64,000 nucleotides of DNA, taken from CAZCVI01 sp964502145. GTDB lineage: Bacteria; Acidobacteriota; Aminicenantia; UBA2199. The translations under genes and the position numbers were made by a program. The stretch covers positions 62,001 to 126,000 of the forward strand of contig CAZCVI010000009.1 of the NCBI GenBank assembly GCA_964502145.1, given 5' to 3'. The notes beneath the pieces were generated by a model, which did no database searches, was not told the origin of the DNA, and saw only the letters and a program-made list of their open reading frames with translations. This document shows, in pieces, positions 16,708 through 26,058 of the stretch. How positions within the stretch are numbered: the first letter of the stretch is position 1; each line of letters begins with the position of its first letter.

Positions 16708-17925
16708 ATGACGCAATTTATAAATTATACAGACGACCAGCTAAAGTCGCTATTAGATGATCTCGAAGCAGACAATGCGGAGCGTAAAGAGAGTTGGAGC
16801 GACGATGCCAAGGACAAAGGCCGACAGGCGGTGTGTGCTTTTGCCAATGATCTTCCCAATTACCAAAAACCGGGAGTCCTTTTTGTAGGTGCCAAGGATG
16901 ATGGCACTCCTTCAGGTTTAGAGATCAGCGATAAATTATTACAGACTTTGGCGGATATCAAAACCGACGGACAGACTTTACCACCACCCACTATTATCGT
17001 TCAAAAACGGAAACTAAAAAACAAGGACATGGCCGTGGTGTTTGTGCTACCTGCTGATACTCCACCCGTTCGTTACAAGGGTAGAGTCTGGATTCGCACA
17101 GGTCCCAGGCGTGGCATTGCTACCGCACAGGATGAGCGTATTTTAAATGAAAAGAGACGATTTAAGGATAAATATTTCGATAGTGCGACAGTGCCAGGAA
17201 CATCCCTCTATGACCTGAACCGCTTGCAATTCGAACAGGAATTTCTCCCCAATGCTTTTGCAGTGGATATTTTGGAAGCAAACCAACGCTCTTACGAGGA
17301 ACGACTGGCATCACTTAAAATGATTGAATCTGTGGATAATCCCATACCTACGATATTGGGTTTATTGGTAATCGGGAATAGACCACGTGATTTTCTTCCA
17401 AGTGCATATGTGCAATTTTTAAGAATTAATGGCGTGGGATTGGCTGACCCGATCGTCGATTCTGAAGAGATTGATGGAACAATAGGGCAAATCATCAGGA
17501 AGCTTGACGAAAAAATGACCTCACATAATCGTATTGCCGTGGACATCACTTCCGCCTCCCTGGAACGAAGAAATGCAGACTATCCACTCGTTGCCCTGCA
17601 ACAACTGACACGAAACGCCTTAATGCATCGTACCTTTGAGGGCACAAATGCTCCAGTCAGGGTATATTGGTTTAATGACCGCATCGAAATATTCAATCCC
17701 GGTGGCCCATACGGAGAAGTAACGGCTGAAAATTTTGGGCACCCGGGAATAACCGACTATCGCAATCGAAACTTGGCCGACGCCATGAAAGTATCCGGTT
17801 TTGTGCAACGATTTGGCGTGGGTATTTCTATCGCTAATAGAGAGCTGGAGAAGAACGGTAATCCCCCCTTCAGTTTCGATATTCAACCAACGGTTATTCT
17901 TATTACTGTAAGGAAGTCAAAATGA
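16708..17925 (+). CDS. AlbA_2 (Schlafen-type) domain protein with C-terminal histidine-kinase-like ATPase fold
   Basis: 405 residues. The N-terminal ~150 residues match the AlbA_2/Schlafen DNA-binding domain (PF04326): ERKESWSDDAKDKGRQ, AFANDLPNYQKPGVLFVGAK, VWIRTGPRRGIATAQDE. The middle contains LGLLVIGNRPRDFLPSAYVQ. The C-terminal third resembles the GHKL ATPase fold seen in COG2865 proteins (RNALMHRTFEG, IEIFNPGGPYG, VSGFVQRFGVGISIANREL). COG2865 proteins are annotated as regulators or helicases, mostly without experiment. The stop overlaps the start of a ParA-like ATPase by four bases, so the two probably act together. Either a regulatory or an antiviral pair is conceivable; neither is shown. 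Confidence 0.82.
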   Translation: MTQFINYTDDQLKSLLDDLEADNAERKESWSDDAKDKGRQAVCAFANDLPNYQKPGVLFVGAKDDGTPSGLEISDKLLQTLADIKTDGQTLPPPTIIVQKRKLKNKDMAVVFVLPADTPPVRYKGRVWIRTGPRRGIATAQDERILNEKRRFKDKYFDSATVPGTSLYDLNRLQFEQEFLPNAFAVDILEANQRSYEERLASLKMIESVDNPIPTILGLLVIGNRPRDFLPSAYVQFLRINGVGLADPIVDSEEIDGTIGQIIRKLDEKMTSHNRIAVDITSASLERRNADYPLVALQQLTRNALMHRTFEGTNAPVRVYWFNDRIEIFNPGGPYGEVTAENFGHPGITDYRNRNLADAMKVSGFVQRFGVGISIANRELEKNGNPPFSFDIQPTVILITVRKSK

Positions 17926-18920
17926 GTATCCCAGTTCTGACCTTTTTTAATAATAAAGGTGGTGTTGGAAAAACATCACTCATATACCATTTAACATACA
18001 TGTTTGCTGAACTGGGTAAACGAGTATTAGCCGTGGATCTAGATTCACAAGCCAACCTAACGGCTGCTTTTCTTGATGAAGAAGAGTTGGAAGCACTCTG
18101 GGAGGGAAATGAACCAGATTCCACTATATCTAAAATTATCTCGCCACTGACCGGTGTCGGGGATATCCTAGAACCAAAACCCAGACATATTACGCATCAT
18201 ATTTATTTAATCCCAGGCGATGTAGCCTTGTCTGGATTTGAAGAAACTTTAGCTGGCGAATGGCCGAATAGTATGGGGGATACCCTGCTATACCGTCCAT
18301 TCAGAATTCTTACCGCTTTTTGGCAAGTGATGCAATTAGGCGCAAAAAAAATAAATGCAGATATTATATTGGTTGATATTGGTCCCTATCTCGGTGCGAT
18401 TAACAGGTCAGTTTTGATTGCTACCGATTACGTTATTATTCCACTGGGTACCGACCTTTTTTCGATTGAGGGGTTGAAAAATCTTGGTCCAATATTACGG
18501 AGTTGGCGTAACTTGTGGAAAAAGAGGTTGGACAACTGGGTTAAGCCTGAATTTATTCTACCACAGGGCAAAATGTCGCCTATTGGCTATGTATGCCAAC
18601 AACATGGTGTTCGGTTAAGCCGCCCAGTTAAAGCCTATGACAAATGGATAAACAAAATTCCCGATGTGTATCGTGAAAGCATTCTTGGAGAAAGTCCAAA
18701 CGGGATGACACCTGCCGAAGACCCTCTCTGCTTAGCCACTATCAAACATTTCCGTAGTCTTATCCCAATGGCCCAAGAACAACGGAAACCAGTGTTTAAA
18801 TTGACTCAAGCTGATGGCGCTATTGGCAGCCATGCACAATCTGTTAATAATGCTTATTCAGATTTCAAAATCCTGGCCAAAAAAATCGCGGACATCATTC
18901 ATTTGGAAGGCTGCCAGTAA
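17922..18920 (+). CDS. ParA/Soj-like ATPase
   Basis: 332 residues. Deviant Walker A KGGVGKTS at 12-19, DLDSQANLT (Walker A' region), and DIILVDIGPYLGAINRSVLI as Walker B. The family (AAA_31/CbiA) moves or positions cargo by ATP-driven dimerisation on DNA. No ParB or parS-like array is adjacent, so plasmid-type partitioning is unlikely. It starts at an ATGA overlap with the AlbA_2 gene, and that partner suggests a regulatory or defence role instead. It is longer than minimal ParA, with a ~120-residue insert or C-terminal part (WRNLWKKRLDNWVKPE onward) of unclear role. Confidence 0.85.
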   Translation: MSIPVLTFFNNKGGVGKTSLIYHLTYMFAELGKRVLAVDLDSQANLTAAFLDEEELEALWEGNEPDSTISKIISPLTGVGDILEPKPRHITHHIYLIPGDVALSGFEETLAGEWPNSMGDTLLYRPFRILTAFWQVMQLGAKKINADIILVDIGPYLGAINRSVLIATDYVIIPLGTDLFSIEGLKNLGPILRSWRNLWKKRLDNWVKPEFILPQGKMSPIGYVCQQHGVRLSRPVKAYDKWINKIPDVYRESILGESPNGMTPAEDPLCLATIKHFRSLIPMAQEQRKPVFKLTQADGAIGSHAQSVNNAYSDFKILAKKIADIIHLEGCQ

Positions 18921-19084
18921 TGGTAATTGGCGGTGGATTTAGGACTAAGAGAGTCCTTGATACAACGCTTATTTCCCGATTTTATTATTAATTTGATAAT
19001 TACTGCCGCATTGCTTGCATTATTGCTGCAATTGATTTACAATTCTACTATGAATAGGATAACGTTTGCCGCTAGGAGTCTTCA

Positions 19085-20833
19085 ATGAGTTGGGCCAAAA
19101 CATTTCAAATCAAAACTAATGGAACGGTCTTGGGCGTCATCGCCGAGTCAGACACTTGGTTCATCCGACAAGATAAAGAGTTACTCGCGTATAACCCCGA
19201 TGAGAACCGCGTGGTCTGGCGTCTACAAATGCAAAGAGATAGTTTGCAAATGGATAAAACCCTGTTACGAACAGATGATCTCTTGATTGCCACCCTACAC
19301 GCCGACCAAAAAACTGACCGGGCTTGGCTCTTTGCCGTGGACTCGGAATCCGGTCACATGGTTTGGTCCCAACGGGTAGCTGAACAATCCCTGCAAGGAA
19401 ATGGCAATATCCTGGGCGAAAACCACTGGCATATCCTCTTTACCCAGATAAAAGACCACCACGCCGACCTGCTCCTGCTGGACAAATCAAACGGTGAAAT
19501 TATTAAATCTCTCCCCCTGTCGCAAATTCCTAAAGGAAGCGCCTATACAGAACACTATTATTATTATCATTCCTTGCACGATGCCCTGCGCCGCGTTGAT
19601 CTGGAAAGCGGCGAAGAGTCCATGATACTGGTTGAAAAAACCGCTGGACTCGCCCTGGTTTATGACCAACTCCTATGTATTTCTGGCAATGCCCTCTTCT
19701 CCTTGGACGCATCATCCAGCCAAATCATAGGGGAAATTGATCTAAATGGAAAAAAAGCCAAAAAAATTATTCCTTTTGATAACAAAGATCACGTCCTGGT
19801 TTTTTTTGAAGGACCCCGTTCTTCTGTAGCCCTGTATGATTTCAAAAGAAACCAGCCTATATGGGAGACAACCGTGCCCCTCCATTCAACTGCCTTTTGG
19901 ACCGGACACGAAGTGATCGTAAAGGACCAGACATGCAAACGAAATTTTTCCATTGACGGCCAAAGCGGGGCAGTTAGCCCGATCACCACCCATTCTTTTG
20001 CCAAACTGGCCTATTTTAGCAATGGCAAGTGGTTTGATTACGCCTTTCACAATCTCGCCGTGTATGAATGGACAGATTTGGAAGCGCCGGAAATAGATAT
20101 GCCCGATCCCGATGAAAGCGAAACCGAAGTGATGAATATCGAAGATTTTATCCCCGGTTTCTTGGGCCATGAGGATGAACAAAAAGACCACTTGCTACGA
20201 GTACACAATCAAACCCTGGTAGATGGCAATTTTGAATTGTTGTTCCAAGAGATCGCCAGATGTTTCCATATTCCCGTGGTTCATGACAAGGTGAAAAAAT
20301 ACCTGGTGGATACCTGCAACATAGAATACATTGACGGGCCATTGAGTCTTGAAGGCGCCAAAAAGAGTATTGGTCAATTCGGCAGTTACAAAAAGTTATT
20401 CGGTTTTGGACCCGAGGAAAAATTATATCCCGCCTTGCAAGTCGGTTCAGGTCGTAGCAATGCGTTTCTTCTGGCCCTGGAAAGCGGGAATATTATTTCT
20501 GGTCACCAGAGTGTCCTGTATGGCGAATATGCCAGTGAAGAGTGGGAACTCGCTGGAAAGGAATTGGTCAGTTTTAATCAACAGTTGGAAGAGAAGTACA
20601 GTTGTTTTGATATCCAGCAACTCATCGCCTTCCAAGCGTCGTTCGAAGACTATAAAGACCATTATGATATCCCCCTGGAAGAATTGTACCGCCAAGCTGG
20701 CTGTACTCTGACCCATTCCTACCCACAGCTCTTACGCAACCTCAATGCCGAGCCCATGGAATTCCTCACTGGCTACATGGATGAAGCAGAAACGGAAGCC
20801 ATGATCAAGAGCTTCTTTCAACCCGAAGAGTAA
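19085..20833 (+). CDS. PQQ-like beta-propeller protein, cytoplasmic, unknown function
   Basis: 582 residues, no signal peptide. The first ~330 residues hold repeating blades of the PQQ/WD type: LLAYNPDENRVVWRL, LFAVDSESGHMVWSQR, LLLLDKSNGEIIKSL, LFSLDASSSQIIGEI, VALYDFKRNQPIWET. An acidic linker (~345-360, PDPDESETEVMNIEDF) leads to a ~220-residue C-terminal domain I do not recognise (FGFGPEEKLYPALQVGSG, ALESGNIISGHQ). The ATG follows AGGAG by 7 bases. The 164-bp gap to the ParA-like gene carries a lone repeat end (about 18928-18943), so it is probably a separate transcription unit. Likely a scaffold or sensor. Confidence 0.7.
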   Translation: MSWAKTFQIKTNGTVLGVIAESDTWFIRQDKELLAYNPDENRVVWRLQMQRDSLQMDKTLLRTDDLLIATLHADQKTDRAWLFAVDSESGHMVWSQRVAEQSLQGNGNILGENHWHILFTQIKDHHADLLLLDKSNGEIIKSLPLSQIPKGSAYTEHYYYYHSLHDALRRVDLESGEESMILVEKTAGLALVYDQLLCISGNALFSLDASSSQIIGEIDLNGKKAKKIIPFDNKDHVLVFFEGPRSSVALYDFKRNQPIWETTVPLHSTAFWTGHEVIVKDQTCKRNFSIDGQSGAVSPITTHSFAKLAYFSNGKWFDYAFHNLAVYEWTDLEAPEIDMPDPDESETEVMNIEDFIPGFLGHEDEQKDHLLRVHNQTLVDGNFELLFQEIARCFHIPVVHDKVKKYLVDTCNIEYIDGPLSLEGAKKSIGQFGSYKKLFGFGPEEKLYPALQVGSGRSNAFLLALESGNIISGHQSVLYGEYASEEWELAGKELVSFNQQLEEKYSCFDIQQLIAFQASFEDYKDHYDIPLEELYRQAGCTLTHSYPQLLRNLNAEPMEFLTGYMDEAETEAMIKSFFQPEE

Positions 20834-20909
20834 AAGATCACGTAAAGCTGACGTCCAGATTATAAATGTCCTACCCGCTTAACTTCCTGGCGGCTTAACT
20901 GCCTTTTTT

Positions 20910-22022
20910 TTAGGATTTATCGTTCAAGAAATCCTGGTTAGTGGGGTATTTGACTAAAAATTTCAGGAACAGTTCCATTCCTTCCTGTCCTGATTTAACC
21001 GCGGATAGCGCGCGGCGTAGTTTGGTGATTTGTTCGAATTCCGCTTCTTTAAAAAGCACTTCTTCCCGTCGTGTACCCGAGGCATTAATATTAATAGCCG
21101 GGAATATCCGGGCTTCCGCCAGTTTGCGATCCAAAACGATCTCGCTGTTGCCCGTGCCTTTAAACTCTTCGAAGATCAATTGGTCCATGCGTGACCCAGT
21201 ATCTACCAATACCGTGGCAATAATTGTTACCGAACCCCCGTTTTCAATGTTGCGGGCCATACCGAAGAAGCGTCGTGGCACTTCCAGCGTTCCTGCTTGG
21301 ATACCACCAGACATGATGCGTCCCCTGCCTTCCGGGGAACCTTTTAAATTAAAAGCGCGGGCCATCCGGGTCAGGCTGTCTACCAGCACTACCACGTCCC
21401 GGCCACATTCCAATTCTGCGATCACGTGGTTCATGACAAATTGAGTCAGCGTGGTATGTTCGTTGATGTTCCGGTCATTCGAACTGGCAATTACTTCCGC
21501 GTCGACTTGGCGACGGAAATGCGTGACTTCTTCCGGTCGTTCATCGATTAAAAAAGCAATGATGCGAGTTTTAGGATCTCCGGCATGGATACCCATGGCG
21601 ATTTGTTCCAGAATCATGGTTTTACCAGCGCGGGGTGGTGATACAATCAAACCGCGAGTGCCTTTAGCAATTGGGGCCAATAAATCTACCACCCGCATCG
21701 ACGTGTTGCCCGCCGCAGCCAGATTAAAGCGTTGATCTGGCGTGATCGCCGTTAACTTTGTATAAGGAATACGTTTGGCAAATTGTTCCGGCGACAATCC
21801 GCACACCGTTTCCACCGAATGTAATTGCGCGTTTCTGCCGCTCCCCCGTACCTGTCCCACCACGACCGCCCCTTCTACCAGATTGTACTGTTTCACCATT
21901 TGAAAAGGTACCGTGATGCCTTCCGCTTCGCCCCCTGAATATTCTGCTGGGTCTACCAGCAAGGCACGGTTCTTGCCTTTCTGTTTTAATAATTTTAACA
22001 CTCCTGTTCCGCTCTGCGGCAT
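20910..22022 (-). CDS. rho: Transcription termination factor Rho, short form without Rho_N
   Basis: 370 residues against about 420 in E. coli. The RNA-binding cold-shock-like region (GVLKLLKQKGKNRALLVDP) begins almost at residue 1, so the helical Rho_N domain is absent. The ring ATPase is complete: Walker A PPRAGKT at 129-135 (usually PPKAGKT), LIDERPEEVTHFRR, DSLTRMARAFN, the R-loop TVLVDTGSRMDQLIFEEFKGTGN, and DRKLAEARIFPAININASGTR. AGGAGG precedes the ATG. It hexamerises on nascent RNA and releases RNA polymerase. A ~220-base leader follows the predicted promoter, compatible with autoregulation as in other rho genes, though not shown. Rho with a reduced N-terminus is known in several phyla. 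Confidence 0.93.
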   Translation of the reverse strand: MPQSGTGVLKLLKQKGKNRALLVDPAEYSGGEAEGITVPFQMVKQYNLVEGAVVVGQVRGSGRNAQLHSVETVCGLSPEQFAKRIPYTKLTAITPDQRFNLAAAGNTSMRVVDLLAPIAKGTRGLIVSPPRAGKTMILEQIAMGIHAGDPKTRIIAFLIDERPEEVTHFRRQVDAEVIASSNDRNINEHTTLTQFVMNHVIAELECGRDVVVLVDSLTRMARAFNLKGSPEGRGRIMSGGIQAGTLEVPRRFFGMARNIENGGSVTIIATVLVDTGSRMDQLIFEEFKGTGNSEIVLDRKLAEARIFPAININASGTRREEVLFKEAEFEQITKLRRALSAVKSGQEGMELFLKFLVKYPTNQDFLNDKS

Positions 22023-22242
22023 TATTTTCCTCCTGGATTACTTATTTATAGTCGTATTTTCATATTTATTTACATGAATCTCATACCGGTTCACCTTTAT
22101 TTTGTTCCAGTATGTCTTAAAAAACCGCGTTCCTGCCAATATTTTTTTAACGCCCGTGTTTTTTTTTAAGGTCAATAGTTGTGGTCACTAAACTATCCAG
22201 CAATAAATACCTTGTGAAATATAAATTTCATTGCTGTAATAT

Positions 22243-22271
22243 AATATAATGATAATTTCTTCTTTTGTCAA
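22243..22271 (-). promoter_or_regulatory. Sigma-70 promoter of rho
   Basis: On the minus strand TTGACA (22266-22271), a 17-bp spacer and TATATT (22243-22248). It is the only strong match upstream of rho and would give a leader of a little over 200 bases. Confidence 0.65.
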
Positions 22272-22380
22272 GTCTATTGGGATGTTCGTATCAGGCAAAC
22301 TTCCAGTTCAACCCGTAGTGACAGTGCTTCCAAGAGCCGATACAGATAATAAAAATAAAAAAATAACATCTCGCCAAAAT

Positions 22381-22542
22381 AACCTAAATCCACCGCCAAA
22401 TTTCTGAAATCGTTGTGGACGATATGGGCAGAGTGGACGACATGGACAATAAAATGCTTTTTATTTTTGCTCCACATCGTCCATATCGTCCACTCTGTCC
22501 ATATCGTCCATGTTTTTTCACGAATCTGATGGTGAATTCAGT
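22381..22542. repeat. Palindromic repeat of 9-bp TGGACNNNN units, copy 1
   Basis: Flank AACCTAAATCCACCGCC, then a left arm of units TGGACGATA / TGGGCAGAG / TGGACGACA (22414-22446), an A/T-rich loop, a right arm of complementary TCCATATCG-type units (22471-22511) and an outer GGTGAATTCAGTT that pairs imperfectly with the left flank. Related copies start at 28226, 47801 and 52605. Any ORF here is an artefact of the 9-base period. Confidence 0.85.
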
Positions 22543-22555
22543 TACTACTCTTTTT

Positions 22556-23308
22556 CTATTCTTTTGGGGGTTGGGGGATTCTTAGTTCCGTGGTTTTGTT
22601 ATCTTTAAACATGGCGATCAAACCAGGGAAATCGGTTTTGTCCGGGAAGAAGTGGTAGATGTAGAGGATTTTTGGGGAGAACAATTTGGCTGCATCAACA
22701 AGCATTTCCGGAGTCATTGTATAGGGCAGGTTCATGGGTAGAAAAGCGACATCAATGTCTTTTAGTTCCTTCATTTCCGGGATATTTTCCGTATCACCGC
22801 CGATGTAGACCCGCTTATTGGCAAAGGTGAGAATATACCCGTTCCCCTCGCCTTTCACATGAAAAAGGGTGCCATCTTCCCTTTTATGCACGATATTGTA
22901 GGCTGGCACAGCATCAATACCAATTTGAAACACTTCTTTATGTCCGCCATTGGCGATAATCTCGCCATCAGTTAACTTTGGCGCACAAAGTGTGGTACAG
23001 ATGATCCGGGTGGTAGAAGTGCGCAGGGGTTCTAAAGCAATGGGGTCGAGATGATCGCCATGATGGTGGGTAATCAGTATCAAATCCGCCTTGGGTAGTT
23101 TCGTATAATCGGCTATTTTTGAGACAGGGTCGATTTGGATGACCTTGTTATCAAAATTGATCATCAAGGACGCATGACCGATAAAAGTAATCTTCAATGG
23201 CCCTTTGGTAGTGTCAAACACGGCAGAGTCAAAAGGCAATTCCTCCGCCGTTAAATAAAAACAACCGATTAGAAAAAAAAGTATTGTGATAAGATGTTTT
23301 ACTTTCAT
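22556..23308 (-). CDS. Exported MBL-fold metallo-hydrolase, UlaG-like
   Basis: 250 residues from ATG 23308, selected over the in-frame upstream start at 23416 because GGAGG lies 5 bases ahead and a signal sequence begins there (MKVKHLITILFFLIGCFYL). LIGC could be a lipobox, making it a lipoprotein. Metallo-beta-lactamase motifs: IGHASLMINFDNKVIQIDP, HHHGDHLDP (metal ligands), an aspartate in YIGGDTENIPE and a late IYHFFP. The UlaG-like branch includes lactonases and phosphodiesterases; the substrate is unknown. Monocistronic between a palindromic repeat and the kinase pair. Confidence 0.85.
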   Translation of the reverse strand: MKVKHLITILFFLIGCFYLTAEELPFDSAVFDTTKGPLKITFIGHASLMINFDNKVIQIDPVSKIADYTKLPKADLILITHHHGDHLDPIALEPLRTSTTRIICTTLCAPKLTDGEIIANGGHKEVFQIGIDAVPAYNIVHKREDGTLFHVKGEGNGYILTFANKRVYIGGDTENIPEMKELKDIDVAFLPMNLPYTMTPEMLVDAAKLFSPKILYIYHFFPDKTDFPGLIAMFKDNKTTELRIPQPPKE

Positions 23309-23583
23309 TTTTACCTCCAAGGTAAGTATAGCAAAAAATGCAGAGGAATTAAAGACCCTATCACGGTAAGTTTCAAATGGAAGAGGCATGGATGTCCTGT
23401 ACTTTTTCGGAAGCATTAGTAATCAAAGCGGGTATTTTCCTGGTGTCTGTTGGTTCGTTTAATGTCATACAAGATATGTCTCCCACGTATATTTCTTGGG
23501 TAAGAAAACAGAGCCAAAAGAAAAAAAGCGGATTACAATTTTAAAACTGGAATACTAGAAGGGGTGAAAATTGATTTATGGTA

Positions 23584-26058
23584 TCACTGAACCACGCCCA
23601 CGATTTCCTCTATATCTTGTTTCTCTTTATGTTGTAACGTATGGGCGACTAACCGGGCCAGTTGTTCTTTTTCATAAGGTTTTATTAATAAGGTTGTAAT
23701 CCCAATTTCTGTTATTTTTTTCTGATCCACTAGCTCATCATAATGGCTGTACCCGGTGGTCAGTATAACGGGAATATCAGGTCGTAGGCACAAGACTTGC
23801 TTCGCCAGTTCGATACCATTTATATAAGGCATGTTTAAATCTGTGATGACAAGGTCAAAACGATCCGGGTTTTTCATGAATACGCGTTCTACTTCGCGGC
23901 TATCGGAAATTATAGTGACGCAATATCCGAGGGATTCGAGTATTTTGGATTCGGCTTGACATATCGGGATTTCATCGTCGATAAACAGTATATGGCCGCC
24001 GACACAGGAGACGAATTCAGGGGATTCCAGCTTATTTTCTTCAAGCATATCCTCGTCTAACAGAGGGAGATACACATCGAAGCAGGACCCTTTGCCGGGT
24101 TCACTTTTAACAGTAATTTTCCCACCGGCATTTAATACGATCCCATGGACGATAGATAATCCCATGCCACTTCCCTGACCCATGGGTTTGGTGGTAAAAA
24201 AGGGTTCGAAAATACGTTCGCTAATTTCAGGAGTCATGCCCATCCCCGTGTCATGAACCGATAGCTTACAATAATTCCCATTTTTCAAACCGGGTATTTC
24301 ACCGCCGAGGTTGGGAATTTTTTCCACTGCAATCTCAAGGATACCGCCCGATTCCTGCATGGCATAACCGGCATTGGTACAAAGATTCATCAGTATTTGG
24401 TTACATTGGGAAGGTGTGACTGCGATAAAAACCGGTTCTTCGGGTAAATGATTTTTGATAATAATCGTTTTGGGCAGCATGGCGGTTAACAATTTTTCAG
24501 TTCCCATAACCAACTTCAAAATATTCACGCTCTTTTTTTCCCGCTTAACCTGGCGTCCGAAGGTCAGGATTTGTTCTACCAGTTCGGTGGCGCGACGGAT
24601 GGAAGCGACTATTTCTGCCATATTCTCTTTGGCTGGGCTGCCCTCGGGAAGTTCAGCCAAAACAATATAAGAATAAGCAAACATAGAGGTCAAAATATTA
24701 TTAAAATCATGGGCAATCCCCCCGGCTAATGTACCTATCGCTTTTAATTTCTGGTTGTATTGAATATGTTCTTCCAATTTTCTTTTTTCTTCCCATTGCC
24801 CGACAAAAGCAGCGATTAAAAGGTTGGCACTGTGAACCACTTTTTTAAAATCCACGCCCACGGAATCTTCATCCCCGCGCACCTGGAGCTCGCCATTTAA
24901 CACGTTTTTTATCATGTTCTCCAACTGCTGAATAGTATTCTTGATGCCGCGACTTATAAAAATCGAAATAACCAGGGACAACAACAACAGAATCGCCGCC
25001 GAAATGATAAAAATCAGGATAATCTTGGTATTTAACGCCCCTGCAATCTGCCGTTCGATTTCTTTTAGCGCGATTTCTGCGATCATCGCCCATTTCACCC
25101 CACCAATGTCGACGGGCGTATAAGAAGATAATACTTCCTGACCCCGGTAGTTGACAATAATCCCGGTAGCAGTGATACCTGCCAGTGCTTTTCGTGAAGC
25201 GGGGGTGTTAACACCGTTTTTTTCCACGGACCCATTAAAAGAGGCATGAACGGAATGATTCTTTTGATCCATATAGGAATCCGACCTCATTTTTAGGTCC
25301 GGTCCTACGAGATATGTTTCACCCGTCTGCCACATTCCCGAACGTTCTTTCATAATACTATCAATCGAGTCGATAGAAATCTGCACCGCCACAACACCGA
25401 GCACTGTGCCGTTCTCAATAATGGGCGCAGCCAGAAATTGCGCGGGATCATTCTGGGAGGGAGGATAGGGTTTGGTGTCTGACAGAGCTATCCTTTTTTC
25501 TGCACAGGATTTCAGCCACACATCGCGGAGGGAAGACGATACGTCCGCGATTGGAATCCCGAAATCGGATTCTTTCCTAACAGTAAATATCGTATGGCCA
25601 TGGATAGGTTCGATTAAAAAAAAGTCGTAGTACCCGTATTGCCGGATCATGGATTTAAGAAAAGGAAAATAACGGTCGTGGACTTTTTTATAAGATACAG
25701 GGGCATCATAAACTTCGTCCAAGCACCCCTTAAAGCATTTACTTTCTGGCCCCCCGGCGTCTGCAAATGCCTTTTTGAGATTTTTATAGGCATCAATAAT
25801 ATAGGGGTCAATAGCAAACACGGAGACATTATTAATTCGTTCGGTGAAAAAATTCTTAATTTGTTCTTTTTTTATATTTCGAACCGACTCCAATTGGCGG
25901 AATGCCTGTTCTTTTAATTCGACTTTGGCAGTATTAAGTCCTATTAACGATACGATCATGATCGGAATCAACCCGGAAATGAGGAAACTGCAAACCAGTA
26001 GTAGTTTGATTGAAATATCCCTGGTCATTGAACCTGGGATGGGGGTGGTGTTACTCAT
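23584..26058 (-). CDS. Hybrid sensor histidine kinase (Cache-HAMP-like-HisKA-HATPase-receiver)
   Basis: 824 residues. A transmembrane helix at ~16-38 and another at ~345-370 enclose a ~300-residue periplasmic sensor resembling Cache domains (DYFFLIEPIHGHTIFTVRKE, GVVAVQISIDSIDSIM, VLSSYTPVDIGGVKWAM). A linker leads to the dimerisation motif GTLAGGIAHDFNNILTSM with the phospho-acceptor His. The ATPase motifs follow (LMNLCTNAGYAM, VHDTGMGM, GQGSGMGLSIVHGI). A C-terminal receiver (HILFIDDEIPI, VITDLNMPYING) holds the acceptor Asp. The start overlaps the stop of the response-regulator gene upstream by four bases (ATGA). The signal sensed is unknown; a small ligand is typical for Cache. Confidence 0.92.
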   Translation of the reverse strand: MSNTTPIPGSMTRDISIKLLLVCSFLISGLIPIMIVSLIGLNTAKVELKEQAFRQLESVRNIKKEQIKNFFTERINNVSVFAIDPYIIDAYKNLKKAFADAGGPESKCFKGCLDEVYDAPVSYKKVHDRYFPFLKSMIRQYGYYDFFLIEPIHGHTIFTVRKESDFGIPIADVSSSLRDVWLKSCAEKRIALSDTKPYPPSQNDPAQFLAAPIIENGTVLGVVAVQISIDSIDSIMKERSGMWQTGETYLVGPDLKMRSDSYMDQKNHSVHASFNGSVEKNGVNTPASRKALAGITATGIIVNYRGQEVLSSYTPVDIGGVKWAMIAEIALKEIERQIAGALNTKIILIFIISAAILLLLSLVISIFISRGIKNTIQQLENMIKNVLNGELQVRGDEDSVGVDFKKVVHSANLLIAAFVGQWEEKRKLEEHIQYNQKLKAIGTLAGGIAHDFNNILTSMFAYSYIVLAELPEGSPAKENMAEIVASIRRATELVEQILTFGRQVKREKKSVNILKLVMGTEKLLTAMLPKTIIIKNHLPEEPVFIAVTPSQCNQILMNLCTNAGYAMQESGGILEIAVEKIPNLGGEIPGLKNGNYCKLSVHDTGMGMTPEISERIFEPFFTTKPMGQGSGMGLSIVHGIVLNAGGKITVKSEPGKGSCFDVYLPLLDEDMLEENKLESPEFVSCVGGHILFIDDEIPICQAESKILESLGYCVTIISDSREVERVFMKNPDRFDLVITDLNMPYINGIELAKQVLCLRPDIPVILTTGYSHYDELVDQKKITEIGITTLLIKPYEKEQLARLVAHTLQHKEKQDIEEIVGVVQ

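Noticed and set aside
17922..18920. Plasmid partition locus
   Set aside because: A ParA-like ATPase is present, but no ParB, no centromere-like repeats and no replication gene are adjacent.
22274..22477. 67-codon minus-strand ORF
   Set aside because: It lies in the 9-bp-periodic palindrome; the open frame follows from the repeat unit being a multiple of three.
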